Under the pieces are notes generated by a model. The model worked only from the letters and a program-made list of their open reading frames with translations. It had not been told where the DNA came from and ran no database searches. This document shows, one piece after another, positions 8,502-15,412 of a stretch of DNA of 64,000 bases. The first letter of the stretch is position 1, and every line of letters starts with the position of its first letter. The DNA is from Polynucleobacter sp. MWH-UH23A. Lineage in GTDB: Bacteria > Pseudomonadota > Gammaproteobacteria > Burkholderiales > Burkholderiaceae. The stretch is from positions 620,001-684,000 of the forward strand of contig NZ_CP099572.1 of assembly GCF_040409805.1 (NCBI RefSeq), read 5' to 3'. Position numbers and translations under genes: made by a program.

Positions 8502-8550
8502 TGTCCAAAAGGACACTGTACTTTAGGGCATAGCCATTATGGGCAGTGTC
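8502..8550 (+). other. Overlapping alternative hairpins upstream of the barrel protein gene
   Basis: TGTCC-AAAA-GGACA (8502-8515) overlaps a second inverted repeat GACACTG...CAGTGTC (8512-8518 with 8544-8550). The central bases can pair either way but not both. The site lies in the 230-bp divergent intergenic region, 84-130 bases before the start at 8634. It could be a DNA operator or an RNA switch. Confidence 0.45.
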
Positions 8551-8633
8551 TTACAGGGCGTATTTTTAACTTAACAAATTAGGGAGAATCCATGCATCAC
8601 ATTTAACCAGCAGTTTATGCAGAGAGTTATCAA

Positions 8634-10088
8634 ATGAAAGTATTGAACATTAAAAAAATTGCATTTGCTTCGGCTTTAGTTGCGAGCAGTTTATTTTCCG
8701 TTAATGCTAATGCTCAAACAAACCTAATCAATGGCTTCACCATTATTTATACTGGATCCAATACTGGGCTAGATGTTAATTCAGGTACAAGTGGATCATT
8801 GCCACCAACCAATGAAATTAGCTTTAAAACAAATATTTTTTCTATTGCCTCAGGGCATGATTACTCTCTGAGCTTTACTTTAAGCAGTGCGATATCTACA
8901 GCCCCTCCAGCTGGTCAAAATATTTTGCTAAAGATAGGTGGGGGTACTACTTTAACGATTTTGAGTGGTGCTTCTACAAGTAGCCTTACATCAGGAAATC
9001 ATGTGTACAGTCTGAGCGCATCGACATTGGCAAGTTATACTGGAAATCGATATATACAGATCGGTTTTAGCAATGATAGCGCCCCATTCATGCTGACTAA
9101 TCTCTCGTTTGTGGATGGCAGCACTCCTACCCCAACACCAACCCCATCTGTGTCCACGGCCGATACTCAAGCATCCCTTCAAAACACTGCTGGCGCATTG
9201 CATGGTATTTACACCCTCCAAAATTCTGTATTAGCCAATAGCTTTACCTATGACTGCGCTGTATTTGATAAGAATGGTGTTTGCGTTTCTGCTGGTGGTC
9301 GTAATACGGCGGTATCAGCTGCTAATGGTTTAAATAACACCAGCGGTCTATTGATTGGTGGTTACCGAATTAATGGCAACTATCGTGTTGGCGCTTATGT
9401 TGACCAGAACTTATCTGTAAACAATGCGGGTTCAACGGTTAACCTTGGCAACAACACGCCTTTGATTGGTTTGTTTGGTGCTTGGAACGAGCGTCAAGAC
9501 GGCGCAGGCACTGAAGTCAAAGTATCTGTCGCTTATGGTCAAAAGAACACCACGATTACTCGTGCTGTAGTAGGCACCAGTGAAGCTGGCTCGGGCGGTT
9601 CACAGTTAAACAGTCAAGGTGCACAAGCAGTAGCTAAGTATGGTTTTGGTGTAGCCAAAGATGTGATCGTGTCACCATATGCTGGTATTCGTTACACCCA
9701 AAACAATATGGGTGGCTATACAGAAGCTGCAACCGGTACTGTAACTGCACCATTAACTTATTCTGCTCTTAATACCAACGCTACTACAGTATTAGCTGGC
9801 GTTGGTGCTTCCTACAAGTTTGTGCCACAAGCTGCTGTATTTGCTAGCGCTGGCGTAGAGAGTGATACGAATACAAGTAATGGGGCATTAAGTGCTACTG
9901 GTGTTTCTAACTTAACCCCAGTGAACTTCAATAGCAATCCAGTGAAAACCAGAGCGACTGCTACTGTTGGAGCTTACTATGATGTTGAGAAAAATCAACG
10001 TATTGGTGTAACTGGAATCTACCGCCAAGAGCCATATCAAGCTGTTTCAACAGCGACTGTAATGGCGACATACACAGTTGGTTTGTAA
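8634..10088 (+). CDS. Autotransporter-like surface protein with C-terminal beta-barrel
   Basis: Signal peptide of about 27 residues (cut NANA-QT), a beta-rich Thr/Ser/Gly domain (about 28-165), a PTPTPTPS hinge near residue 167 and a C-terminal region of about 290 residues with alternating strands typical of an outer-membrane barrel. The last residues end in a hydrophobic strand (ATYTVGL). An AGAGAG Shine-Dalgarno precedes the start. It may expose the N-terminal domain on the cell surface. The function is unknown; regulation by the divergent two-component system is plausible. It is followed by a strong terminator. Confidence 0.7.
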   Translation: MKVLNIKKIAFASALVASSLFSVNANAQTNLINGFTIIYTGSNTGLDVNSGTSGSLPPTNEISFKTNIFSIASGHDYSLSFTLSSAISTAPPAGQNILLKIGGGTTLTILSGASTSSLTSGNHVYSLSASTLASYTGNRYIQIGFSNDSAPFMLTNLSFVDGSTPTPTPTPSVSTADTQASLQNTAGALHGIYTLQNSVLANSFTYDCAVFDKNGVCVSAGGRNTAVSAANGLNNTSGLLIGGYRINGNYRVGAYVDQNLSVNNAGSTVNLGNNTPLIGLFGAWNERQDGAGTEVKVSVAYGQKNTTITRAVVGTSEAGSGGSQLNSQGAQAVAKYGFGVAKDVIVSPYAGIRYTQNNMGGYTEAATGTVTAPLTYSALNTNATTVLAGVGASYKFVPQAAVFASAGVESDTNTSNGALSATGVSNLTPVNFNSNPVKTRATATVGAYYDVEKNQRIGVTGIYRQEPYQAVSTATVMATYTVGL

Positions 10089-10110
10089 ATTATCTACGTA
10101 TTAAACAATC

Positions 10111-10132
10111 AACCCGCTTCGGCGGGTTTTTT
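10111..10132 (+). terminator. Rho-independent terminator of the surface-protein gene
   Basis: AACCCGC-TTC-GGCGGGTT followed by six T, 23 bases after the stop codon. Confidence 0.9.
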
Positions 10133-10147
10133 GTTGCCCATAATTAC

Positions 10148-10201
10148 GTTTGTCGGGTTAACCGACAAACCATGTTCAAAGTGTCTCGAAACACGACACT
10201 T
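10148..10201. repeat. Double-hairpin repeat, copy 3
   Basis: GTTTGTCGG-GTTAA-CCGACAAAC (10148-10170), then AAGTGTC...GACACTT (10179-10201). It is about 160 bp left of tRNA fragment 3. The DNA between holds no gene I can recognise. Confidence 0.8.
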
Positions 10202-10325
10202 TCTAACCAAATCTTCCAATAGTCGCCTAGTCTCAATCAAGCGTAGCCCATCCCCACCTATTAACGTCTACAAGATCCCATATTGAGTCCACACAGTAAC
10301 AACATATTCCATTTAAGTGAAAGAA

Positions 10326-10351
10326 AAGGGACCACATTACTGTGATCCCTT
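10326..10351 (-). terminator. Terminator-like hairpin beside tRNA-Lys fragment 3
   Basis: GGGACCACA-TTAC-TGTGATCCC with one mismatch, and TTTTCTTTC following on the minus strand. It occupies the same position as the hairpins beside fragments 1 and 2 but differs in sequence. Confidence 0.55.
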
Positions 10352-10531
10352 CGTATAACTGGTGGGTCGGGCGAGATTCGAACTCGCGACCAACGGATTA
10401 AAAGAAGTCGTGGGTCTTCAAAACCCTATATAGCATAAGGCTATGAGCGACCAAAAAGTCACTGTGCGATTGACTGTGCGATTGCATTTTGGTGCAAAGT
10501 TCGAATCTGTAGACCGGATTTTGAACTTTTC
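10352..10531. repeat. Element-end repeat unit, copy 3 (att region)
   Basis: tRNA fragment, TGTGCGATTG direct repeats (10463-10472 and 10475-10484), inverted AGTTCGAATCT and the shared hairpin ending in GAACTTTT. Similarity ends near 10531. Beyond it GGCCCAA-TTG-TTGGGCC (10565-10581) is a separate hairpin just before the next gene. Confidence 0.7.
10360..10404 (-). repeat. tRNA-Lys 3' fragment, copy 3 (att core)
   Basis: 45 bases identical to the 3' part of the intact tRNA-Lys. If the intact tRNA at 39748 marks one end, this copy marks the far end of the island that occupies 10.4-39.7 kb. Confidence 0.85.
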
Positions 10532-10623
10532 AGGCCCAAATATATCTAGGTCGATTCCACACCGGGCCCAATTGTTGGGCCAATTTAATTTCTATTGTTG
10601 ATCCTTGGTGTTAAAAAGCGGTT

Positions 10624-11172
10624 ATGAATACCGTTATCCAAAACTTCAAATTATTAATAGTACTTACTTTTGGGTATGGCATCTTTTACTTTGCCAATAA
10701 CCTTTGTACTGATTTCTTGTATTTGACCCCCGGGGCACATTTAGTTCATCTGCCAAGCGGCATCAAAATACTGATGACCCTCATTGCTGGACCGATTGGA
10801 GCATTAGCCATCTTTATTGTTTCCAACGTTTGGGGTGTGATGTATCCCTTTCCAGGTCAATTTGGCTTGGTGTTTATTTTATCTATCGGAAGCGCTGGAG
10901 TGCCTTGGCTTGTTTGTAAGATCTGTTCGGACAAGCTTGAATTAGATGGTGAGTTATCAAACTTAACCTTATCCGCATTAGTGGCCATTTCTCTGAGCTA
11001 TGCGACATTAAACAGCTTAGTCACGCAATCTATTCTTTACTTGGCTGGTAATTCTCAAGATTTGTGGAGTGGGGTTGGCGTGATGTTCTTGGGAGATATC
11101 ACGGGGATTCTGTTAGTTGTTTCAATAGCAAGATGGATCGCTGGTATGCGCAGGATTAAACTAGAGGGATGA
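10624..11172 (+). CDS. Small integral membrane protein, MASE1-like
   Basis: 182 residues with five or six predicted membrane helices and few charged loops. The pattern (TPGAHLVHLPSGIKILMTLI near residue 35-55, then a GDxxGILLV segment near the end) recalls the MASE1 membrane sensor domain, here without any attached output domain. The next gene, a winged-helix protein, overlaps it by four bases, so the two may act together as membrane sensor and regulator. The family assignment is from pattern recognition only. Confidence 0.6.
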   Translation: MNTVIQNFKLLIVLTFGYGIFYFANNLCTDFLYLTPGAHLVHLPSGIKILMTLIAGPIGALAIFIVSNVWGVMYPFPGQFGLVFILSIGSAGVPWLVCKICSDKLELDGELSNLTLSALVAISLSYATLNSLVTQSILYLAGNSQDLWSGVGVMFLGDITGILLVVSIARWIAGMRRIKLEG

Positions 11173-11510
11173 GTAATTTATATATTCGCTTTTTAAATAC
11201 GATTGATGTTTTAGAAAGATCAAATCCTGGCAGGCTTTTAGATTCAACCGAAATCCAGTTGCTTGAATACATGCTCTTGGCAACAGATAAAGGTCAAACT
11301 TTATTAGTGGGCGATTTGATTCATTTGAGCCAATTTGGTTCTCAAGCTACTCTACATGGCAGAGTTAAAAACCTTGCTGTGCTCGGTTATGTCAAGTTGG
11401 TTGCTGATAAGGCAGACGGGCGTAAAAAGTCTGTAGTTCCCACAAAACTAGCCCACAAATATGTGCAATTCTTATCTGAATGTATTGAAGCAAGTCTGAA
11501 GAAGTCTTAG
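11169..11510 (+). CDS. Small winged-helix regulator, MarR-like
   Basis: 113 residues, ATGA overlap with the upstream membrane gene. A helix-turn-helix lies about 47-72 (LIHLSQFGSQATLHGRVKNL) and a wing with KADGRKK near 81-87, as in MarR proteins, but the dimerisation helices are short. It could regulate its own operon with the membrane partner as sensor. No operator is evident. Confidence 0.65.
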   Translation: MSNLYIRFLNTIDVLERSNPGRLLDSTEIQLLEYMLLATDKGQTLLVGDLIHLSQFGSQATLHGRVKNLAVLGYVKLVADKADGRKKSVVPTKLAHKYVQFLSECIEASLKKS

Positions 11511-11561
11511 ATTGAAGCAAGCAGCTCGTTTTTTAGTAGAGCAAATTTATTCAGCGTCTAG

Positions 11562-11828
11562 TTATTGGACGGTTAAAGATTTTTCAATAATTTCTAAAGC
11601 TTGAGCTGCTGTCTTGGCAGGCTTCCCGTTTCCAGACTTTCCAATTACAAAATGCTTATCTTTATGCACATAGATATGAAGATATTGCTCATTTTTATGA
11701 GTGCCAATCACCACTTGTAACACGGGTTCATGACTTGCTCTATCAAAAGATTCAGTAAAGCTGGTGTAATCGAGCTCGTTTGGATGGCTTTGAGCTATTT
11801 CACGAATAAGATTGCTAATACTTTCCAC
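11562..11828 (-). CDS. Hypothetical small protein, possibly frameshifted
   Basis: 88 residues if read from a GTG at 11828, with no family I recognise. The composition is soluble, with a beta-rich centre (VLQVVIGTHKNEQYLHIYVHK). A better start, an ATG at 11911, lies three bases after the upstream stop but is in another frame and runs 38 codons to a stop near 11795. The two frames overlap between 11860 and 11795, so the true gene may be 11562-11911 with a frameshift. It follows the 65-residue gene on the same strand. Confidence 0.5.
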   Translation of the reverse strand: MESISNLIREIAQSHPNELDYTSFTESFDRASHEPVLQVVIGTHKNEQYLHIYVHKDKHFVIGKSGNGKPAKTAAQALEIIEKSLTVQ

Positions 11829-11914
11829 AAGTTTGCAGTATTCCCAGTGAAATTTGGATCAGAATGCCTAAGCTCTTCAATCGCAATCGCGTGTAGCGCG
11901 CTATTAGCCATCGT

Positions 11915-12112
11915 CTATTTCAAGATCTCTATATGAACATGGGCATCTAAATCCTCAAGGGCGCCACGACCATCAATGCCTGCAAGAGTCAAAGCCTCCT
12001 CTTTAAAGTCTTCAAGACTAGGATGTGTGCCATCGCCACCTAGGCTGACGATGTAAGTCCAAATCACTTGACCTCGTTGGTCTTTACGGTAGATATCGAC
12101 AATGCGCCTCAT
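11915..12112 (-). CDS. Hypothetical 65-residue protein, paralogue of 21468-21674
   Basis: Begins MRRIVDIYRKDQRGQVIWTY and resembles the 68-residue protein at 21468 (shared RIVDI...D...VVWTYI and a C-terminal EAL stretch). An AGGAGG lies just before the start. No known domain. The paralogue sits in the low-oxygen operon beside DUF2789, Ohr and YceI genes, which suggests a stress role for this one too. Tightly coupled to the possible frameshifted gene downstream. Confidence 0.7.
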   Translation of the reverse strand: MRRIVDIYRKDQRGQVIWTYIVSLGGDGTHPSLEDFKEEALTLAGIDGRGALEDLDAHVHIEILK

Positions 12113-12243
12113 AGTCCACCTCCTCTAAATTGACTATACGCCCAGATTGCCTAAATAGTTATAGTTTTTAATAGTGCAGCGCCGCAATTTAGTGTAGATG
12201 GAGCGTATTGAATCCTCTTTTCTAAACGGCATAATTTCGAGGG

Positions 12244-12264
12244 GGCATCTAGTTGCTAGGTGCC
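12244..12264 (+). other. Hairpin before the cation transporter gene
   Basis: GGCATCTAG-TTG-CTAGGTGCC forms a 9-bp stem with one wobble pair, 25-45 bases upstream of the start at 12289. It could be a metal-regulator operator or leader hairpin. Confidence 0.4.
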
Positions 12265-12288
12265 GTAATTCAGCTACAGTATTGAGGT

Positions 12289-13110
12289 ATGAGTTCTGAT
12301 CAGATCTTTGCCGTTACCGAAACTACTTTTTTAGTACCGGCGATGGATTGCCCATCTGAGGAGCAAATGATTCGTATGGCATTAAGCTCATTGGTAATCT
12401 ACTCAATGAGTTTTGACATTCCTAATCGCAAAGTAGTTATTTGCCATTCAGAAGATCCTAATCAAGTTTTAGAAAAGCTTTTGCCTTTAAATTTTGGCGC
12501 AAGTATTCAGAGCAATAGATCCATTGATTCGGTGCCTACTCAAGTTCAAGATAAAGAAAAGATGGCTAGAGAGCGCTCAGTTTTAATTTGGCTATTGGTA
12601 CTTAATGGTGCTATGTTCTTTGTAGAGATCATTACTGGTTGGCTGGCGCAATCTGCTGGATTAATTGCTGATGCTCTTGATATGTTTGCTGATGCAGCAG
12701 TCTATGGCGTTGCTTTATATGCTGTTGGAAATGTCGCCCATAATAAATTAAAAGCCGCGAAATTAGCAGGCGTTGTTGAGTTATTTTTAGCTGTAGGTAC
12801 TATTTGGCGAGCCAGCTATCAAATTTATACTGGGGCGCAGCCCGAAGCCAATATGATGATTTGGATTTCTGTGTTGGCGTTAGCAGTAAATGTGATCTGC
12901 TTGTTCTTAATCTCTAAACGCAAGAACGACGGGGTTCATATGCGGGCAAGTTATATCTTTTCTGCAAACGATGTGCTTGCTAATATCGGCGTTATTGTTG
13001 CCGGCATATTGGTAGCTTGGTTTAACAGCCCAATTCCTGATTGGTTTATTGGCCTAGCAATTGGATTCTTAGTGTTGAGTGGGGCAATTCGGATATTGAG
13101 ATTGAAGTAG
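12289..13110 (+). CDS. Cation diffusion facilitator with N-terminal HMA-like domain
   Basis: 273 residues. An N-terminal ferredoxin-like domain (about 10-75) has MDCPSEE where metal-binding HMA domains have a CxxC, so only one Cys remains. The membrane part (about 95-273, five or six helices) is CDF-type: SAGLIADALDMFADA matches transmembrane helix 2, and SANDVLANIGVI helix 5. The usual metal-binding His residues are replaced by Asp/Asn, so the transported ion is uncertain. It has no cytoplasmic C-terminal CDF domain. GAGGT lies very close to the start codon, so the start is not certain. Confidence 0.75.
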   Translation: MSSDQIFAVTETTFLVPAMDCPSEEQMIRMALSSLVIYSMSFDIPNRKVVICHSEDPNQVLEKLLPLNFGASIQSNRSIDSVPTQVQDKEKMARERSVLIWLLVLNGAMFFVEIITGWLAQSAGLIADALDMFADAAVYGVALYAVGNVAHNKLKAAKLAGVVELFLAVGTIWRASYQIYTGAQPEANMMIWISVLALAVNVICLFLISKRKNDGVHMRASYIFSANDVLANIGVIVAGILVAWFNSPIPDWFIGLAIGFLVLSGAIRILRLK

Positions 13111-13119
13111 GTGGAATGT

Positions 13120-13172
13120 GTGTCGGGTAACCCGAAAAACCATGTGCCAAAGTGTCTGAAATCGCGACACTT
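13120..13172. repeat. Double-hairpin repeat, copy 4
   Basis: TGTCGGG-TAA-CCCGA with a damaged right arm, then AAGTGTC...GACACTT (13149-13172), starting ten bases after the transporter stop. A short reading frame across it is not a gene. Confidence 0.75.
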
Positions 13173-13212
13173 ACAAGTCTTTTTAGATGCTTATAAGGCA
13201 GTCAAATTACTG

Positions 13213-13293
13213 CTGGTTATGCGCTTATTTTTAATGAGTGAGGCTAATGAAGTGATATTGCATAGCAGCATTCCTGTCCTGGTGCTTAATTAA
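13213..13293 (+). pseudogene. C-terminal remnant of a universal stress protein gene
   Basis: The last 19 codons (MSEANEVILHSSIPVLVLN) closely match the end of the Usp gene at 36038-36478 (MRSEAQEVILHSKIPVLVLG). DNA similarity extends a little further upstream to about 13213, then stops. The rest of the gene is gone, apparently lost by a deletion next to the hairpin repeat. Confidence 0.75.
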
Positions 13294-13395
13294 GGCGATT
13301 AGCCCTAACTTTACCCATCAGCAAAGTTTTGTTTGATATAGTCAGACTCATAACAAGTCCAACCCAATGTTTTCGGGAGTTGGGGGAGACGCTAA

Positions 13396-13415
13396 GCCAC
13401 CTTCGGGTGGTTTTT
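13396..13415 (+). terminator. Rho-independent terminator
   Basis: GCCACC-TTCG-GGTGG followed by TTTTT, about 100 bases after the Usp remnant. It probably ended that transcript. Confidence 0.8.
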
Positions 13416-13502
13416 CTATGGCAGGCACCAAATGTTTAATTCAGTATTTACAGGCTACGCAGATACCATCAAATTGCTAAGGCAGTTTGAAAGACCGATT
13501 TT

Positions 13503-13691
13503 GCTCCGGTTATTGAAGTAGGGTTTGGATCAAGAACTTTCTTAGATCCACTTCTAAAAGATGGATTTTTAAACCTAACTGCCGTTGATAATTCACAAAA
13601 AGCACTGGCAGCAGCTAAAGAGCAATACCCTGGTTATGAGCCCCTCTTTCGGTGGCCTGCAAGATCTGAACTTGCTGCTAACAGAATTTAA
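13503..13691 (+). pseudogene. Fragment of a class I SAM-dependent methyltransferase
   Basis: An open frame of 62 codons without a start reads APVIEVGFGSRTFLDPLL, then NLTAVDNSQKAL. These look like motif I and the acidic post-I strand of a Rossmann methyltransferase. A separate short frame upstream from 13436 (MFNSVFTGYADTIKLL) could be its displaced N-terminus. The fragment stops after about 60 residues, so it cannot be active. Confidence 0.6.
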
Positions 13692-14095
13692 GATTGTTTT
13701 TCGATTTTAGGTAGATCTTTAAGCTCGTGTAACCATGGCATAGCAGAGCGGTGCCAGATCTGTTTTGTCGGGGTAAGTTGCGCTCTTTGCTTAAGAGTAC
13801 CAACACGAAGACCAAATATTTCTTGGTCAAACTCGCTAGTGGCGTAAATAGGAGAGCTGCAATCAGGGCAAAATGCTTGAATGCGACGATTACCGCTATC
13901 AGATATTTTCAAGTAAGTTTTAGGCTGGCCTTGTAGTAATCTGAAATGCTCTTTAAGAGCTGGAACTACAACCCTAAATGGTGCGCCGGCCATTGCTTGG
14001 CAATCCGTACAATGACAGATAACGACTTTGGCTGGATCAATTTCTGCCTCAAACTTAATTTTTTCACAGTGACAAGCCCCATCAACATGCATCAT
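13688..14095 (-). CDS. GFA/CENP-V domain protein (zinc, glutathione-adduct type)
   Basis: 135 residues. The family's Cys clusters are present: CHCEK near 9-11, CHCTDC near 28-33 and CPDC near 76-79, binding two zinc ions. Relatives act on S-hydroxymethylglutathione or are of unknown role, so the reaction cannot be fixed. Start is at one of two adjacent ATGs. No obvious operon partner; its end abuts the methyltransferase fragment. Confidence 0.85.
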   Translation of the reverse strand: MMHVDGACHCEKIKFEAEIDPAKVVICHCTDCQAMAGAPFRVVVPALKEHFRLLQGQPKTYLKISDSGNRRIQAFCPDCSSPIYATSEFDQEIFGLRVGTLKQRAQLTPTKQIWHRSAMPWLHELKDLPKIEKQS

Positions 14096-14227
14096 ACGAT
14101 TTCCTTTGTTTGAATGTAGTCAATTTAGCACGGCCAATGTTCATTTGCTTAATTAAATGATTATTTATGAAATCCACTTATGAAAGGTGGCTATTGGCAA
14201 TTAACTTTCGGCTAGCCAAATATGAAA

Positions 14228-14280
14228 TGTCGGGTAACCCGACAAACCATGTGCCATAAGTATCCAAAATCGCGACACCT
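14228..14280. repeat. Double-hairpin repeat, copy 5 (decayed)
   Basis: TGTCGGG-TAA-CCCGACA is intact; the second hairpin is degraded (GCGACACC). It is followed directly by the tautomerase remnant, the same arrangement as copy 2 and the intact tautomerase. Confidence 0.75.
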
Positions 14281-14282
14281 GT

Positions 14283-14342
14283 CTTGTGGTGACATCGATA
14301 TTCTTGAGCCTTTCTGCCATATCCATAGCTAGTAGCCCTCAT
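14283..14342 (-). pseudogene. Tautomerase C-terminal remnant
   Basis: The minus strand reads RATSYGYGRKAQEYRCHH, against RAASYGYGGKTQEYRYHH at the end of the intact tautomerase (5038-5427). The stop codon is lost. It shows that the repeat-plus-tautomerase unit once existed twice here. Confidence 0.8.
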
Positions 14343-14374
14343 CAGAAATGATGATGTTTTTAATTAAGTGCTGG

Positions 14375-14592
14375 AAAGTGTGCGATTGTACTTTGACGAA
14401 AAGTTTGAATCTGTAGGTAGGATTTCGAACGTTTCAACCCTCGATAGAGCTAATCTGATCCCGCCCTAGGATGCCAGAATAGTAAACCCTCATCAGCAAT
14501 GGTGGGGTTTTTGTCTTTTGGGTGTTGCCAAAGCAACGGTTAGGTTTTCCTGTTTGATGCTCTGAGTGCCAATAGATGACGCTAATATTTCT
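14375..14592. repeat. Element-end repeat unit, copy 4 (decayed, no tRNA core)
   Basis: One TGTGCGATTG (14379-14388), then AGTTTGAATCTGTAGGTAGG and further similarity to copies 1 and 2 up to about 14592. The tRNA fragment is missing. The remaining part of 14096-14686 shows no gene. Confidence 0.6.
14484..14512 (+). terminator. Terminator-like hairpin
   Basis: AAACCC...GGGTTT with a T run on the plus strand and a 15-base loop. No plus-strand gene ends just before it, so it may be a relic. Confidence 0.4.
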
Positions 14593-14686
14593 ATGGGCTA
14601 TATAAGGTTGTAAGGCCGATTTAAGTGGTATTTAAAGCGAGAGTAAGTGAATTGTTATGCCCCATCGATTGATGGGGCAAATTTAA

Positions 14687-14938
14687 TTAGTACTTATTCT
14701 TTCTACGGTCTCCCTTGTTGCCTTCGCCACCACCTTGTAATGGCATAACGCCGTCTTTATTTTGTTGTCCAGGTGCAAATTGTTTTGCAGATTGACCTGA
14801 GCCTTTCTCTTGTCCTGGTGCAAATTGTTTTGCAGATTGACCAGATGCTTTTTCCTTGCCGGGCGCATAACTACTATTGCCCTGAGCAAAGGCGATAAAA
14901 GGAAGCGTTAGAAGAATAGCTATTAATATACGTTTCAT
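14687..14938 (-). CDS. Small secreted protein with 15-residue tandem repeats
   Basis: 83 residues: a signal peptide of about 18, then repeats of the type APGxEKxSGQSAKQF (two full and one partial, residues about 25-60) and a charged Gly/Lys tail. AAGGAG precedes the ATG. The repeat unit is 45 bp at the DNA level and nearly identical, so it may vary in number. No function known. It is the last of three small exported-protein genes on this strand. Confidence 0.75.
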   Translation of the reverse strand: MKRILIAILLTLPFIAFAQGNSSYAPGKEKASGQSAKQFAPGQEKGSGQSAKQFAPGQQNKDGVMPLQGGGEGNKGDRRKNKY

Positions 14939-15048
14939 TTAAATCTCCTTATGGAATATTTTATTTCAATGTCTAAAAAGCTGTCTGATTTCGATTGCGT
15001 GAATTTAATACTCACTTGATATTAGGATATTGTTATATTGACACTGCA

Positions 15049-15102
15049 AGAAGAAAAACATAAGCTGGCAGAGAGCGATTAAGCAATATAGACCTCTGCC
15101 GG
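15049..15102 (-). terminator. Probable terminator of the lipoprotein gene
   Basis: CTGGCAGAG...CTCTGCCGG forms a 9-bp stem with a 20-base loop, and GTTTTTCTT follows on the minus strand. Confidence 0.5.
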
Positions 15103-15113
15103 TAATAGTCTTT

Positions 15114-15404
15114 CTAATTCGCAGAAGTCGATCCACCTGACGAGGTTCCTTTTCCTGGCTTAGTTCCGCCACTAGCTTGAGGCTTCTTGTGCGATTGGTC
15201 TATTGCATAGCCAGCTATAGCTCCAACTGCTGCGCCGCCAACAGCGCCCCAAATAGGATTTCCATTAAAGATAAGTGCTCCAGCAGTTCCTGCCGCAGCG
15301 CCAATAGCTCCGCCCGATAGTGTACTCTGTTGGCTACTATTCATATTTGAACAAGCCGTAATGCTGGCAGTGATTAGCAAAGTAGCAATTAATTTATTGT
15401 TCAT
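15114..15404 (-). CDS. Glycine-zipper lipoprotein
   Basis: 96 residues from the ATG at 15404, which has a good AGGAGA; the frame is open further upstream. Lipoprotein signal with the lipobox ITAC (Cys at 18), then a glycine-zipper pair of hydrophobic segments (GGAIGAAAGTAGALIF, GAVGGAAVGAIAGYAI) as in small envelope lipoproteins of the OsmB/SlyB kind, and a Gly/Ser/Lys tail. Likely anchored in the outer membrane. It lies nine bases after the Rap1a-like gene. Confidence 0.8.
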   Translation of the reverse strand: MNNKLIATLLITASITACSNMNSSQQSTLSGGAIGAAAGTAGALIFNGNPIWGAVGGAAVGAIAGYAIDQSHKKPQASGGTKPGKGTSSGGSTSAN

Positions 15405-15412
15405 GTTATCTC

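Noticed and set aside
8593..8607. Four-codon leader peptide (MHHI) before the surface-protein gene
   Set aside because: It has a good Shine-Dalgarno, but such a short frame is easily chance and no attenuator follows it.
13111..13293. Open frame of 60 codons after the cation transporter
   Set aside because: It runs across hairpin repeat 4 and only its last 19 codons resemble a protein (Usp end). It is a remnant, not a gene.
14683..14889. Second frame overlapping the repeat-protein gene
   Set aside because: It is a shifted reading of the same tandem repeats; the 14687-14938 frame has the signal peptide and Shine-Dalgarno.
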